29,175 nucleotides of DNA, taken from NCBI GenBank assembly GCA_902608065.1, contig CACLMO010000007.1, positions 1-29,175 on the forward strand. Reading direction: 5' to 3'. This document shows positions 14,966 through 23,143 of this stretch, one piece after another (position 1 is the first letter of the stretch; each line of letters begins with the position of its first letter). Under the pieces are notes generated by a model. The model did no database searches and had not been told where the DNA came from. It saw only the letters and a list, made by a program, of their open reading frames with translations. The DNA is from an uncultured Pelagibacteraceae bacterium. Its GTDB lineage: Bacteria; Pseudomonadota; Alphaproteobacteria; Pelagibacterales; Pelagibacteraceae. The translations under genes and the position numbers were made by a program.

Positions 14966-15693
14966 ATCCTGCAATAATTGAAATTAATAATTTAAGCAAG
15001 AAATATAAAAATACTTTAGCTGTAAAAAATATAAATTTAAAAATTCCTAAAGGAAAAATTATAGGTCTTTTAGGACCAAATGGTTGTGGCAAAACAACAA
15101 CGATAGGTATGATGTTGGGGCTAATTAAACCTACATCAGGTACTATTTTTATTAATGAACTAAATATCGAAAACGAAAACAACAGAACTAAAATATTAGA
15201 AAAGGTAAATTTTATTTCTCCATATGTTGAGTTGCCAAAAAAACTTACTGTTGAAGAAAATCTTAAAGTTTATGGAAAATTGTATGGTGTAAATAATTTA
15301 CAAGATAAAATTTCAGATTTAATGAAACAGTTAAATTTATTTGAATTTAAAAAAAGAAAAACTGGTGAACTTTCTTCTGGACAAAAAAATAGAGTTTCTC
15401 TAGCTAAAGCATTAATTAATGATCCTGAAATACTTCTTTTGGATGAACCAACTGCAAGTCTAGATCCAGATGTAGGTGATTACATTAGAACCTACTTAGA
15501 AAGTTTTGCGTCAAAAAAAAACACCACCATTCTATTAGCTTCGCACAATATGAATGAAGTAGAAAGGCTTTGCAGTGAAGTGATGATGATGAAGAATGGA
15601 AGTATAATAGATATGGATACTTGCGAAAATTTAATAAAAAAACATGGAAGAGAAAATTTAGAAGAAACTTTTTTAAAAATAGTTAGGGAATAA
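14962..15693 (+). CDS. ABC transporter ATP-binding protein (ABC-2 exporter)
   Basis: This is the nucleotide-binding subunit that powers the permease encoded next. The 243 residues contain Walker A GPNGCGKT (38-45), the Q-loop region, signature LSSGQ (137-141), Walker B ILLLDEP (157-163) with D-loop SLDP (166-169), and the switch His195. It resembles the CcmA/NodI-like ATPases that pair with ABC-2 membrane proteins and act as exporters of drugs, lipids or saccharides. Its ATG overlaps the sua5 stop, and the permease starts 1 base after its stop. The substrate cannot be read from the sequence; the downstream oxygenase, methyltransferase and glycosyltransferase genes hint at a modified cell-surface compound. 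Confidence 0.93.
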   Translation: MNPAIIEINNLSKKYKNTLAVKNINLKIPKGKIIGLLGPNGCGKTTTIGMMLGLIKPTSGTIFINELNIENENNRTKILEKVNFISPYVELPKKLTVEENLKVYGKLYGVNNLQDKISDLMKQLNLFEFKKRKTGELSSGQKNRVSLAKALINDPEILLLDEPTASLDPDVGDYIRTYLESFASKKNTTILLASHNMNEVERLCSEVMMMKNGSIIDMDTCENLIKKHGRENLEETFLKIVRE

Positions 15694-15694
15694 T

Positions 15695-16486
15695 ATGAAA
15701 TTTCATAGAATGTATGCTTTGTCTATTCGTCATCTTTATTTAATCAAAGGTTCATTTCCGAGAATTTTAGATTTAATTTATTGGCCAACAATTCAAATAA
15801 TTCTTTGGGGTTTTATTTCGCAATTTTTTACCCTTTATAGCGACTATTATAATAATACCATTGGTGTTATTTTAAGTTGTGCAATTCTTTACGATTTTTT
15901 ATTTAGATCTAGCATAAGTTTCAATATGCTATTTCTTGAAGAAATTTGGAGTAGAAATTTTACCAACCTATTTGTTGCTCCAATAAAAATTAGTGAAATT
16001 ATAACTGCTCTTACGTCTACAGCTTTACTAAGAACATTAGTAGGAATAGTTCCAGCTATAATTCTTATGAGTCCATTATTTGGAGTTTCTTTATTAAATA
16101 TGGGACCTCCATTATTTTTGCTTTTTTTAAGTTTGTATCTTTTTGGAACGACGTTAGGATTATTAGTTACCGCTGGACTTTTGAGGTTTGGGCCTGCATT
16201 TGAAAATATTGCATGGTCATCACTGTTTCTTTTGGCTCCATTAGGTTGTGTTTACTATCCGCTGTCAATTTTACCTGAATGGCTTCAAATATTAGCTAAA
16301 GGATTGCCATTGGTTTATATATTTGAAGAAGCAAGAGCTATTTTGGTAAATAATGTAGTAAATTATAAAAATATAATAACTGCTTTAGCATTAAATTTAT
16401 TTTATTTTGTGGCCGCTATTGTTGTTTTTTATTTAGCTTTTTATGGGGCAAGAAAAAAAGGAACATTGGTTAATATGGGAGAATAA
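15695..16486 (+). CDS. ABC-2 type exporter permease
   Basis: This 263-residue integral membrane protein has about six hydrophobic segments: around residues 27-47, 57-75, 107-127, 140-162, 174-195 and 232-252. It lacks a signal peptide. The length and order of segments fit the ABC-2 permease family (NodJ-like), which forms a dimer driven by the ATPase encoded just upstream. A ribosome binding site AGGGA precedes the ATG. It is followed after 3 bases by the predicted oxygenase gene, so all are likely on one message. The transported substrate is unknown. Confidence 0.9.
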   Translation: MKFHRMYALSIRHLYLIKGSFPRILDLIYWPTIQIILWGFISQFFTLYSDYYNNTIGVILSCAILYDFLFRSSISFNMLFLEEIWSRNFTNLFVAPIKISEIITALTSTALLRTLVGIVPAIILMSPLFGVSLLNMGPPLFLLFLSLYLFGTTLGLLVTAGLLRFGPAFENIAWSSLFLLAPLGCVYYPLSILPEWLQILAKGLPLVYIFEEARAILVNNVVNYKNIITALALNLFYFVAAIVVFYLAFYGARKKGTLVNMGE

Positions 16487-16489
16487 CCT

Positions 16490-17185
16490 ATGAAACATAT
16501 ACATTTAGAAAAAATTAAAAGTTTGGAAGCCCCACCTAAAAAAGTTAATATTTTTACCGAAAAAGAAATAAAGATGATTATAGAATTCTATAATGATCTA
16601 CCTGAAACTACTTTTAATAAAAAACAAAATGTTAAAAAAAAAGCTTGGATACAAAATATTAATAAAGAGTTGGACAAAATATATTTAGATAAACTAAAAG
16701 GTGTATTAGGTGACTATAAAATGGATACCTTAAAATCTGAAAGTGGTGAAGATTATTATGGGCTCTTTCATGAAAGTTTTTCTCCTCTTCCATTGCATGT
16801 GGATTCTGGGTTTGAAGAAAATGCTATAATTTATAAACAAATAATTACACCTTTAATAGCTCCAGGAGACACAATTTTTTTTAATAAAAGATGGTACGGA
16901 AGTTCGGCTACTTTTACTATAGATGAAGAAGAATTAAAATTTAATCCCAAACCAGGTCAAAATCAAAGAACAAAAGATCATTTAGGAGATGAAGAGTTTG
17001 ATAAAGAAATGCATAAAAAGTATTTAACGCACATAAATATAAATAATCTTAAAGGACTTAAAGTTGAAATGATATATAATTGGAAAGTTGGAGAGAGTCT
17101 TATTGTAGATAGAACTCATATTCATTGTGCATCCTCAAGAATTGTTGGAAAAAAATTAGGATTAACTACATTTACTAAAAAATGA
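16490..17185 (+). CDS. putative 2-oxoglutarate/Fe(II)-dependent oxygenase
   Basis: I recognise no named family, but the 231-residue protein carries what looks like the iron-binding facial triad of 2-oxoglutarate oxygenases: His103 and Asp105 in LPLHVDSGF, and a distal His (His212, less likely His210) in VDRTHIHCASSR. Arg217 or Lys222 would bind the 2-oxoglutarate carboxylate in the typical place after the distal histidine (KKLGLTTF). The segment GESLIVDRTHIH resembles the GD-x-x-x-FD-x-x-x-x-H strand of such enzymes. There is no signal peptide or membrane segment, so it is probably cytoplasmic. GGGAG upstream is a plausible ribosome binding site. Its stop overlaps the FkbM gene start (ATGA). 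It may hydroxylate a small molecule, peptide or sugar carrier handled by this cluster. Confidence 0.65.
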   Translation: MKHIHLEKIKSLEAPPKKVNIFTEKEIKMIIEFYNDLPETTFNKKQNVKKKAWIQNINKELDKIYLDKLKGVLGDYKMDTLKSESGEDYYGLFHESFSPLPLHVDSGFEENAIIYKQIITPLIAPGDTIFFNKRWYGSSATFTIDEEELKFNPKPGQNQRTKDHLGDEEFDKEMHKKYLTHININNLKGLKVEMIYNWKVGESLIVDRTHIHCASSRIVGKKLGLTTFTKK

Positions 17186-18132
17186 TTTTAAGATTTTTGT
17201 ATCGTATGGTGTGTAAAATTGCATATCTAATTATTCCTTTTATAGCAAAGATACTTATATTGTTTAAGATTCAAAATAGAGTAATCAACCAACTAATTAA
17301 TTTACGTTTGAAAGCAAACAGTAACAAAAATTATGAAAAATTTGTATCCAAAATATTGTTGGATGAAAAAATTGTGGCTCTTGATATTGGTGCACAAGGT
17401 GGTTTTAATGAAAATATATTTCCAAAAAAATATGATAAATTTTTTTTACCTATTTTAGTAGAACCTATTAAAGATGAGGCAGATAAACTAAAAAAAGAAA
17501 ACTATTTAGTTATACCTAAAGGAATCTGGAGTAATAATTGCAATAAAAAATTATATATTGCTAAAAAACGATTAGGCAGTTCTTCTATGTATAAATTAAA
17601 TAAAAATGCATTTCCTCTTTATGATATTAAAGAAAAAAATTTTCCCCTATTTGAAACTTATAATGAAATTGATGTAAACTGCTCAACAATTAATGAGAGT
17701 TTGGAAAATTTAAATATAAAAAAACTCGATTTTTTAAAAGTAGATACCCAAGGCGCTGAATTAGAAATCTTCAAAGGATTAGGTAAATATTCTCCTCTTC
17801 TTATAAAAACAGAAGCACAAATTATTCCAATGTATGAGAAAGTTCCCGATTGGAGTGAGTTATTAAATTTCTTATACAAATTAAATTATATGACTTGTGA
17901 ATGGGAGGAAATCGGAACTCATGCAACTCATACACCCGCAGAAATAGATATGCTATTTATCCCGAATTATTTAAATGATCGAGGAAAAGAACTAATAATA
18001 TCTAGAAAAAGAGAATTTATAAGCCTTATGCTGATTTTTGGACAAATTAAGCTTTTACAAATAATTTCTGCTAAATTGAATTTCTCTGAAAAAAATGAAA
18101 TACAAAAATTAAAGGATAAGTTTTTTCATTAA
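17182..18132 (+). CDS. FkbM family methyltransferase
   Basis: FkbM-type enzymes are S-adenosylmethionine-dependent O-methyltransferases, often acting on sugars, glycans or secondary metabolites. The 316 residues have motif I LDIGAQGG (67-74), an acidic strand end VEP (93-95) for the ribose, and the family hallmark DFLKVDTQGAELEIFKG (183-199). The first ~30 residues (RFLYRMVCKIAYLIIPFIAKILILF) are hydrophobic and could anchor it in the inner membrane, which is not universal for the family. The ATG overlaps the upstream stop. The adjacent glycosyltransferase suggests that the methyl acceptor is a saccharide. Confidence 0.88.
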   Translation: MILRFLYRMVCKIAYLIIPFIAKILILFKIQNRVINQLINLRLKANSNKNYEKFVSKILLDEKIVALDIGAQGGFNENIFPKKYDKFFLPILVEPIKDEADKLKKENYLVIPKGIWSNNCNKKLYIAKKRLGSSSMYKLNKNAFPLYDIKEKNFPLFETYNEIDVNCSTINESLENLNIKKLDFLKVDTQGAELEIFKGLGKYSPLLIKTEAQIIPMYEKVPDWSELLNFLYKLNYMTCEWEEIGTHATHTPAEIDMLFIPNYLNDRGKELIISRKREFISLMLIFGQIKLLQIISAKLNFSEKNEIQKLKDKFFH

Positions 18133-18180
18133 TAAATTCAATTTTGTTGATTGGAAAAAATAATTAAATTATATTTTCTT

Positions 18181-18990
18181 ATGGCCATTTACGACTGTTT
18201 TCAATTTTTTAATGAAGAACATATTTTAGAATTAAGACTAAATATACTAGATGAATTTGTTGATTTTTTTGTTATTACTGAATCAACGTGTGATCACCAA
18301 GGAAAGACAAAAAAATTAAATTTTCAGCCTGAAAAATTTAACAAATTTAGAAAAAAAATTATTTATATTGTGGTTGAAGATACTGCTGAAATTATAAAAA
18401 AAGAACATAATTGGGGAGAATCTCTAGTGGAACAACATCAAAGAAATTCTATTATGAAAGGTTTAAAAAAATCTTCCGACGAAGATCTAATTATATTATC
18501 TGACGTTGATGAAATTCCAAATTTAAAAAAACTTCATCTTTTTGATAAAAAAAATAAATATGCTGTATTTTCTCAAAAAATGTTTAATTTTAAATTAAAC
18601 TTATTAAATGAAAATGAAAGTAATTGGCATGGATCAAAGATGTGCTTAAAAAAAAATCTTAAATCTCCACAATGGCTTAGAAATTTGAAATTTAAAAAAT
18701 ACCCTTTTTGGAGAATTGATAAACCAAAAAATCTTCAAATTATAGAAAATGGAGGTTGGCACTTTGCCTATATACAAACTGCAGAAAATATTTCAAAAAA
18801 AATCAAATCATTTTCTCATGGAGAATTTAATACCTCTGATTTTACAGATGAAAAAAAAATAGAAGAAAAAATAAAATTATATAAAGATATTTTTAATAGA
18901 GGTTTTAAGTATAAAAAAATTGAGTTAGATCATACCTTCCCAAAATATATATTAGACAATAAGGAAAAGCTTAAACAATGGATTATATAA
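18181..18990 (+). CDS. glycosyltransferase family 17 protein
   Basis: The protein matches GT17 (N-acetylglucosaminyltransferase-like, the family of eukaryotic bisecting GlcNAc-transferase III and many uncharacterised bacterial enzymes). Diagnostic pieces, numbered from the ATG, are IYDCFQFFNEEHILELRLNI (3-22), VDFFVITEST (27-36), HQGKTKKL, QRNSIMKGL, the metal-binding LSDVDEIP (106-113) with the Asp-Val-Asp triplet, and GGWHFAYIQTAENISKKIKS followed by FSHGEF. I chose ATG 18181 (269 residues) because family members begin close to the IYDCF motif; an in-frame TTG at 18151 would add ten residues. It is the last gene before tRNA-Arg. The acceptor is unknown; the neighbours point to a surface glycan. 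Confidence 0.87.
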   Translation: MAIYDCFQFFNEEHILELRLNILDEFVDFFVITESTCDHQGKTKKLNFQPEKFNKFRKKIIYIVVEDTAEIIKKEHNWGESLVEQHQRNSIMKGLKKSSDEDLIILSDVDEIPNLKKLHLFDKKNKYAVFSQKMFNFKLNLLNENESNWHGSKMCLKKNLKSPQWLRNLKFKKYPFWRIDKPKNLQIIENGGWHFAYIQTAENISKKIKSFSHGEFNTSDFTDEKKIEEKIKLYKDIFNRGFKYKKIELDHTFPKYILDNKEKLKQWII

Positions 18991-19001
18991 TGTTTATTAT
19001 T

Positions 19002-19078
19002 TGGTGCGCCTGGAAGGATTTGAACCCTCAGCCTTCTGGTCCGAAGCCAGACGCTCTATCCAATTGAGCTACAAGCGC
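19002..19078 (-). tRNA. tRNA-Arg (anticodon TCG)
   Basis: The 77-base minus-strand gene has acceptor stem GCGCTTG/CAGGCGC with one G-T pair, discriminator A and encoded CCA (19002-19004). The D arm contains AATTGGATA, the anticodon stem TCTGG/CCAGA closes the loop CTTCGGA (anticodon TCG), and the T arm has GGTTCAAATCC. It should read CGA and CGG codons. It lies between the end of the accessory-looking cluster and rluD. Confidence 0.95.
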
Positions 19079-19090
19079 TTTTATGTTTTG

Positions 19091-19096
19091 ATTATA
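19091..19096 (-). promoter_or_regulatory. candidate -10 box of tRNA-Arg
   Basis: On the minus strand a perfect TATAAT lies 12 bases before the 5' end of tRNA-Arg. A second TATAAT lies just upstream. The -35 region is poor (TTCATT at 17 bp). The same 36-bp gap must also hold the promoter for rluD in the other direction. Confidence 0.4.
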
Positions 19097-19114
19097 CATT
19101 ATATTGAATAATTA

Positions 19115-20098
19115 ATGAAAAAAAAAATATTTCAGATTACAGTTTCAAAAATTTATCACGGTCATCGTTTAGATAAATTTTTACAATCTCAATTAAGTGA
19201 AGAAAGTAGAAGTAAATTACAAAATTTAATTCGTATAGGTAACGTTAAATTAAATAATAATCCCATTAAAGAAACATCAAAAAAAATTAAAAATGAAGAC
19301 AAAATTGAAGTAAATTTTCCAGCTCCTGAAAAAACTCATATTGTAGCAAACAAAATTGATTTAGATATTTTGTATGATGATCAAGACATAATAATAATAA
19401 ATAAATCTCCCGGGTTAGTAGTTCATCCTGGCGCAGGTAATTTTGAAAATACAATAGTTAATGGACTTTTATATATTTACAAAAATAATCTTTCAAGTGT
19501 AGGTGGAAAATTAAGACCAGGTATAGTTCATAGAATTGATAAAGGAACTAGTGGAGTTATTGTTGTAGCTAAAAATGATAATGCACACACTAGTTTATCA
19601 AAACAATTTAGTGAGCACACTATTAAAAGAACTTATGAAGCTCTAATTTGGGGAACTATCAGGCCTTTAAATGGAAAGATTATAGAAAATATTTCTAGAA
19701 GTTTTAAAAATCGACAACTAATGACTGTAAGAAAAGATAAAGGAAAAAAAGCTATAACGAATTATAAAACATTAAAAATTTTTCAAAATAATGATTTACC
19801 AAAAATAAGTTTAGTTGAATGTAAACTAGAAACGGGAAGGACACACCAAATTAGAGTGCACATGAGTTTTAAAGGAAACCCAATTTTAGGTGATAAATCT
19901 TATGGTAAAAACAAAAAAAAATTCAAAAAAATTGATAGCAATATAGAAAATTTAATTAATAATTTTGATAGGCAAGCATTACATGCAAAAAATTTAGGTT
20001 TTATTCACCCGCGCACAAAAAAAGAAATTTTCTTTGAGGCAAAAAGACCAAAAGATTTTGACTTGCTTATCAAAAACCTTAATAAAGCAAGCATTTAG
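19115..20098 (+). CDS. rluD: 23S rRNA pseudouridine synthase RluD-like
   Basis: This RluA-family enzyme isomerises uridines of 23S rRNA (in E. coli 1911, 1915, 1917 in helix 69). The 327-residue protein has an N-terminal S4 RNA-binding domain (RLDKFLQSQLSEESRSK, 18-34; VKLNNNP) and the catalytic domain with NKSPGLVVHPGAG (96-108), the active-site HRIDKGTSG (139-147) with Asp142, and ETGRTHQIRVHM. The S4 domain plus this motif set favours RluD over RluA, while RluC cannot be wholly excluded. It reads rightward out of the tRNA-Arg gap and is followed after 45 bases by rpoH. Confidence 0.9.
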   Translation: MKKKIFQITVSKIYHGHRLDKFLQSQLSEESRSKLQNLIRIGNVKLNNNPIKETSKKIKNEDKIEVNFPAPEKTHIVANKIDLDILYDDQDIIIINKSPGLVVHPGAGNFENTIVNGLLYIYKNNLSSVGGKLRPGIVHRIDKGTSGVIVVAKNDNAHTSLSKQFSEHTIKRTYEALIWGTIRPLNGKIIENISRSFKNRQLMTVRKDKGKKAITNYKTLKIFQNNDLPKISLVECKLETGRTHQIRVHMSFKGNPILGDKSYGKNKKKFKKIDSNIENLINNFDRQALHAKNLGFIHPRTKKEIFFEAKRPKDFDLLIKNLNKASI

Positions 20099-20143
20099 AC
20101 ACCTTGTATTTGCCTTAATTTAATAATACATATCCTAAAAATC

Positions 20144-21043
20144 ATGAGTTCAAAAACATACGAATCAAATTTACCAAGAATAGCTGTAGAAGGAAGTTTA
20201 AGTAATTATTTAACGCAAATTAAAAAATTTCCCATGCTTTCTTTAGAGGACGAGTACATGTTAGCTAAAAGTTGGAAAGAAAGAGGAGATCTTAAATCTG
20301 CTCATAAATTGGTGACTAGCCATTTAAGATTGGTAGCAAAAATTGCTATGGGATATAGAGGATATGGACTGCCTGTAAGCGAATTAGTGTCAGAAGGAAA
20401 TATTGGCTTAATGCAAGCTGTCAAAAAGTTTGATCCAGAAAAAGGTTTTAGATTAGCCACATATGCAATGTGGTGGATTAAAGCTTCAATGCAAGAATAT
20501 ATATTGCGCTCTTGGAGTCTTGTCAAAATGGGAACAACAACTGCACAAAAAAAATTGTTTTTTAATTTAAAAAAATTAAAAAATCAATTATCCGCAAACA
20601 GTTCTGGAGATCTTAAGCCGGAACATGTGAAAGAAATATCTCAAAGATTAAATGTTAAAAAAGAAGATGTTGTCTCAATGAATAGAAGACTTCATGGAAA
20701 AGAAAAATCTTTAAATGATCCAATAAATAATGAAGATGGTGTTGAATGGCAAGATTGGGTTGTAGATGATAAACTTGATCAAGAATTACAGTTGTCACAA
20801 AACCAAGAGTTTAAAGAAAGAAAAAAATTGATGGATTCAGCTATGGATATTTTGAATTCTAGAGAAAAAGAAATATTGATTGCTCGTAGGCTATCAGAAA
20901 ATGTAGCTACTTTAGAAGAGTTGAGCAAAAAACATAAAGTAAGCAGAGAAAGAATCAGACAAATTGAAACAAAAGCTTTTGAAAAATTACAAAAAGCAAT
21001 GCTAATTGCAGCAAAATCTAATAACCTACTTCCAAAAAACTAA
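20144..21043 (+). CDS. rpoH: RNA polymerase sigma-32 factor (heat shock)
   Basis: RpoH directs transcription of heat-shock genes. The 299 residues have region 1.2/2.1 (EDEYMLAKSWKERGD), region 2.2-2.4 (VSELVSEGNIGLMQAVKKFD, FRLATYAMWWIKASMQEYI), the sigma-32-specific RpoH box QKKLFFNLKK (about 138-147) and a region 4 helix-turn-helix ending VSRERIRQIETKAFEKLQ. The RpoH box distinguishes it from RpoD. Upstream, TTGTAT (20104-20109), 17 bp and TACATA (20127-20132) form a weak promoter candidate. Its TAA overlaps the purA stop by 4 bases, leaving no room for a terminator. FtsH, which degrades sigma-32 in E. coli, is encoded in the neighbouring operon. Confidence 0.95.
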   Translation: MSSKTYESNLPRIAVEGSLSNYLTQIKKFPMLSLEDEYMLAKSWKERGDLKSAHKLVTSHLRLVAKIAMGYRGYGLPVSELVSEGNIGLMQAVKKFDPEKGFRLATYAMWWIKASMQEYILRSWSLVKMGTTTAQKKLFFNLKKLKNQLSANSSGDLKPEHVKEISQRLNVKKEDVVSMNRRLHGKEKSLNDPINNEDGVEWQDWVVDDKLDQELQLSQNQEFKERKKLMDSAMDILNSREKEILIARRLSENVATLEELSKKHKVSRERIRQIETKAFEKLQKAMLIAAKSNNLLPKN

Positions 21044-22338
21044 CTTTGTTTTTTAAAGGGATTTTCTAAAAGGATAGTATCTTCTCTTTTTGGACTTGTC
21101 GAAATACTCGATATTTTAACTTTACAATAATTACTAATAAAATTTATATATTTTTTAGTATTTTTCGGAAGATCTTTCCATTTTTTAATTCCTTGTGTAT
21201 TTTGTAACCAACCATCTAATCTTTTATATATTGGTTTTACCTTTTTTTGATCTCCTAGAGCGCTTGGAAAATAATCTATTTTTTTACCATTAAGTTTATA
21301 ACCAATACATACATATAAATATTTAAATTGATCTAAAACATCAATTTTTGTTAGAGCTATTCCATTTACTCCAGATATAATGGAAGTTTGTTTAACTAAA
21401 ACTGCATCAAACCAGCCGCATCTTCTTTTTCTATTAGTTACTGTCCCAAACTCTTTACCTTTTTTTCCAATTCTATTACCTATTTCATTTTTCAACTCTG
21501 TCGGAAAAGGACCTTCCCCTACTCTAGTAGTATACGCTTTAACAATGCCCAGAATATAATTAATAGTATTTGGACCACACCCTGTGCCAGATAATGCTGC
21601 TCCTGCGACTGTATTTGAAGATGTTACAAAAGGATAGGTTCCGTGGTCTATATCCAAAAGCATACCTTGAGCTCCTTCAAAAAGAATCTTTTTATTTTTT
21701 CTTTTTAATTCATCCATTTTTTTCCAAACTGGTTTTGAATATTTAAGAATTTTTGAAGAAATTTTTCTTAATTCGCTAATTAATTTTTTTTTATTTATTT
21801 TGCTTCTGCCTAAACTTTTTCTTATAGAATTGTGATGGAACAACATTACATCTATCCGTTTTGATAAATTATTTTTTTTTTCGAGATCCATAACACGAAG
21901 CGCTCTTCTTCCTACCTTATCTTCGTAAGCAGGACCTATACCTCGTCTTGTTGTCCCTATTTTATCTGAATTTTTTGCGTCTTCTCTTATTCCATCTAAT
22001 TCTTTGTGTAGTGGTAAAATTAATGTTGCATTTTCAGCTATATATAAATTTTTATTTGTAATTTTTATTCCTAATTTTTCTATTTGTTTAATCTCCTCTA
22101 AAAGAGCCCAAGGGTCTATAACTACACCATTGCCAATAATCGAAATTTTGTTTTTTCTTACTATTCCTGAAGGTAATAATTTTAACTTATATGTAACATT
22201 ATTTACAACAAGGGTATGACCAGCATTATGACCACCTTGAAATCTAACAATCACATCAGCTTTTTCAGAAAGCCAGTCAACAATTTTTCCTTTTCCTTCG
22301 TCTCCCCATTGAGAACCTATAACAGCTACATTAGTCAT
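21040..22338 (-). CDS. purA: adenylosuccinate synthetase
   Basis: PurA joins IMP and aspartate with GTP to form adenylosuccinate on the way to AMP. The 432 residues match the family length. The N-terminal GSQWGDEGKGKIVDWL (8-23) is the modified P-loop with the catalytic Asp, FQGGHNAGHTLV (33-44) holds the catalytic His41, and GTTRRGIGPAYEDKVGRRALR, VTSSNTVAGAA, GPNTINYILGIVKAYTTRVGEGPFPTE (spread over the middle) and KIDVLD are intact. It is the last gene of the minus-strand operon starting beyond the right edge, overlapping thiD by 8 bp and rpoH by 4 bp at the convergent side. Confidence 0.98.
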   Translation of the reverse strand: MTNVAVIGSQWGDEGKGKIVDWLSEKADVIVRFQGGHNAGHTLVVNNVTYKLKLLPSGIVRKNKISIIGNGVVIDPWALLEEIKQIEKLGIKITNKNLYIAENATLILPLHKELDGIREDAKNSDKIGTTRRGIGPAYEDKVGRRALRVMDLEKKNNLSKRIDVMLFHHNSIRKSLGRSKINKKKLISELRKISSKILKYSKPVWKKMDELKRKNKKILFEGAQGMLLDIDHGTYPFVTSSNTVAGAALSGTGCGPNTINYILGIVKAYTTRVGEGPFPTELKNEIGNRIGKKGKEFGTVTNRKRRCGWFDAVLVKQTSIISGVNGIALTKIDVLDQFKYLYVCIGYKLNGKKIDYFPSALGDQKKVKPIYKRLDGWLQNTQGIKKWKDLPKNTKKYINFISNYCKVKISSISTSPKREDTILLENPFKKQS

Positions 22339-23143
22339 TGATTTTTTTTAAATTAAATGAATTTAAATGATTTAATGGTCCAAAACCTTTTCCGTATCCT
22401 GGAGCTGATTCAATTGCCTTGTTTACATACTTCAAAGATATTCTACATGATTTCCGTAGATTTCTTTTTTGGGATAAACAGGTTGCAAGTGCTGAAGAAA
22501 GTGTACAGCCAGTTCCATGAGTATTTTTAGTTCTAATTTTTTTTTTAGAAAATATCTCTATACTTTTTTTTGTTACCAATATATCAAAAATCATTTTATT
22601 ATTAAGATGACCGCCCTTTAATAACACATTTTTTGCTCCCATGTTTAGAATTTTTTTTGCAGCCATAATCATATCTTCTTTATTTGAAATTGAATATCCA
22701 GTTAATACTTCAGCTTCAGGAATATTGGGTGTGATTAATGTACATAAAGGAAATAATAATTTTTTTAAATGTTCAATTGAACTGTTATCAATTAATTTCT
22801 CTCCTCCTTTAGTTACCATTACAGGATCAAGAACAACTTTTTTTAAATTATGTTTTTTTAAAATTCTATAAACACTTTTTATTATAGTTGCATTGTGAAG
22901 CATGCCAATTTTTACAGCATTAACTCCTATATCTTCTAAAACCATTAGAATTTGTTTTTGTACATTCTTTGGAGAAACTGAAACTATCCCTTTAACACCT
23001 TTAGTATTCTGCGCAGTAATGGCTGTCACAGCAGTCATTGCGTAACTGCCAAGTGCTGTTACAGTTTTAATATCTGCTTGTATACCAGCCCCACCTGATG
23101 AATCAGAACCAGCTATTATCAATACTTTGGATTTAGGTTTCAC
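22331..23143 (-). CDS. thiD: hydroxymethylpyrimidine/phosphomethylpyrimidine kinase
   Basis: ThiD phosphorylates 4-amino-5-hydroxymethyl-2-methylpyrimidine (HMP) and its monophosphate for thiamine synthesis. The 270 residues show the ribokinase-like signatures AGSDSSGGAGIQADIKT (11-27), TAVTAITAQNTKGV, MLHN, VLDPVMVTKGGEKLI, TPNIPEAEVLTG and the catalytic GTGCTLSSALAT region near 211-222. SAR11 bacteria are known to need an external HMP precursor, so a lone thiD without thiC nearby is consistent with salvage, though the rest of the genome is not visible. The start is GTG 23141-23143, overlapping the glmM stop (GTGA), which indicates coupled translation. Confidence 0.95.
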   Translation of the reverse strand: MKPKSKVLIIAGSDSSGGAGIQADIKTVTALGSYAMTAVTAITAQNTKGVKGIVSVSPKNVQKQILMVLEDIGVNAVKIGMLHNATIIKSVYRILKKHNLKKVVLDPVMVTKGGEKLIDNSSIEHLKKLLFPLCTLITPNIPEAEVLTGYSISNKEDMIMAAKKILNMGAKNVLLKGGHLNNKMIFDILVTKKSIEIFSKKKIRTKNTHGTGCTLSSALATCLSQKRNLRKSCRISLKYVNKAIESAPGYGKGFGPLNHLNSFNLKKIND

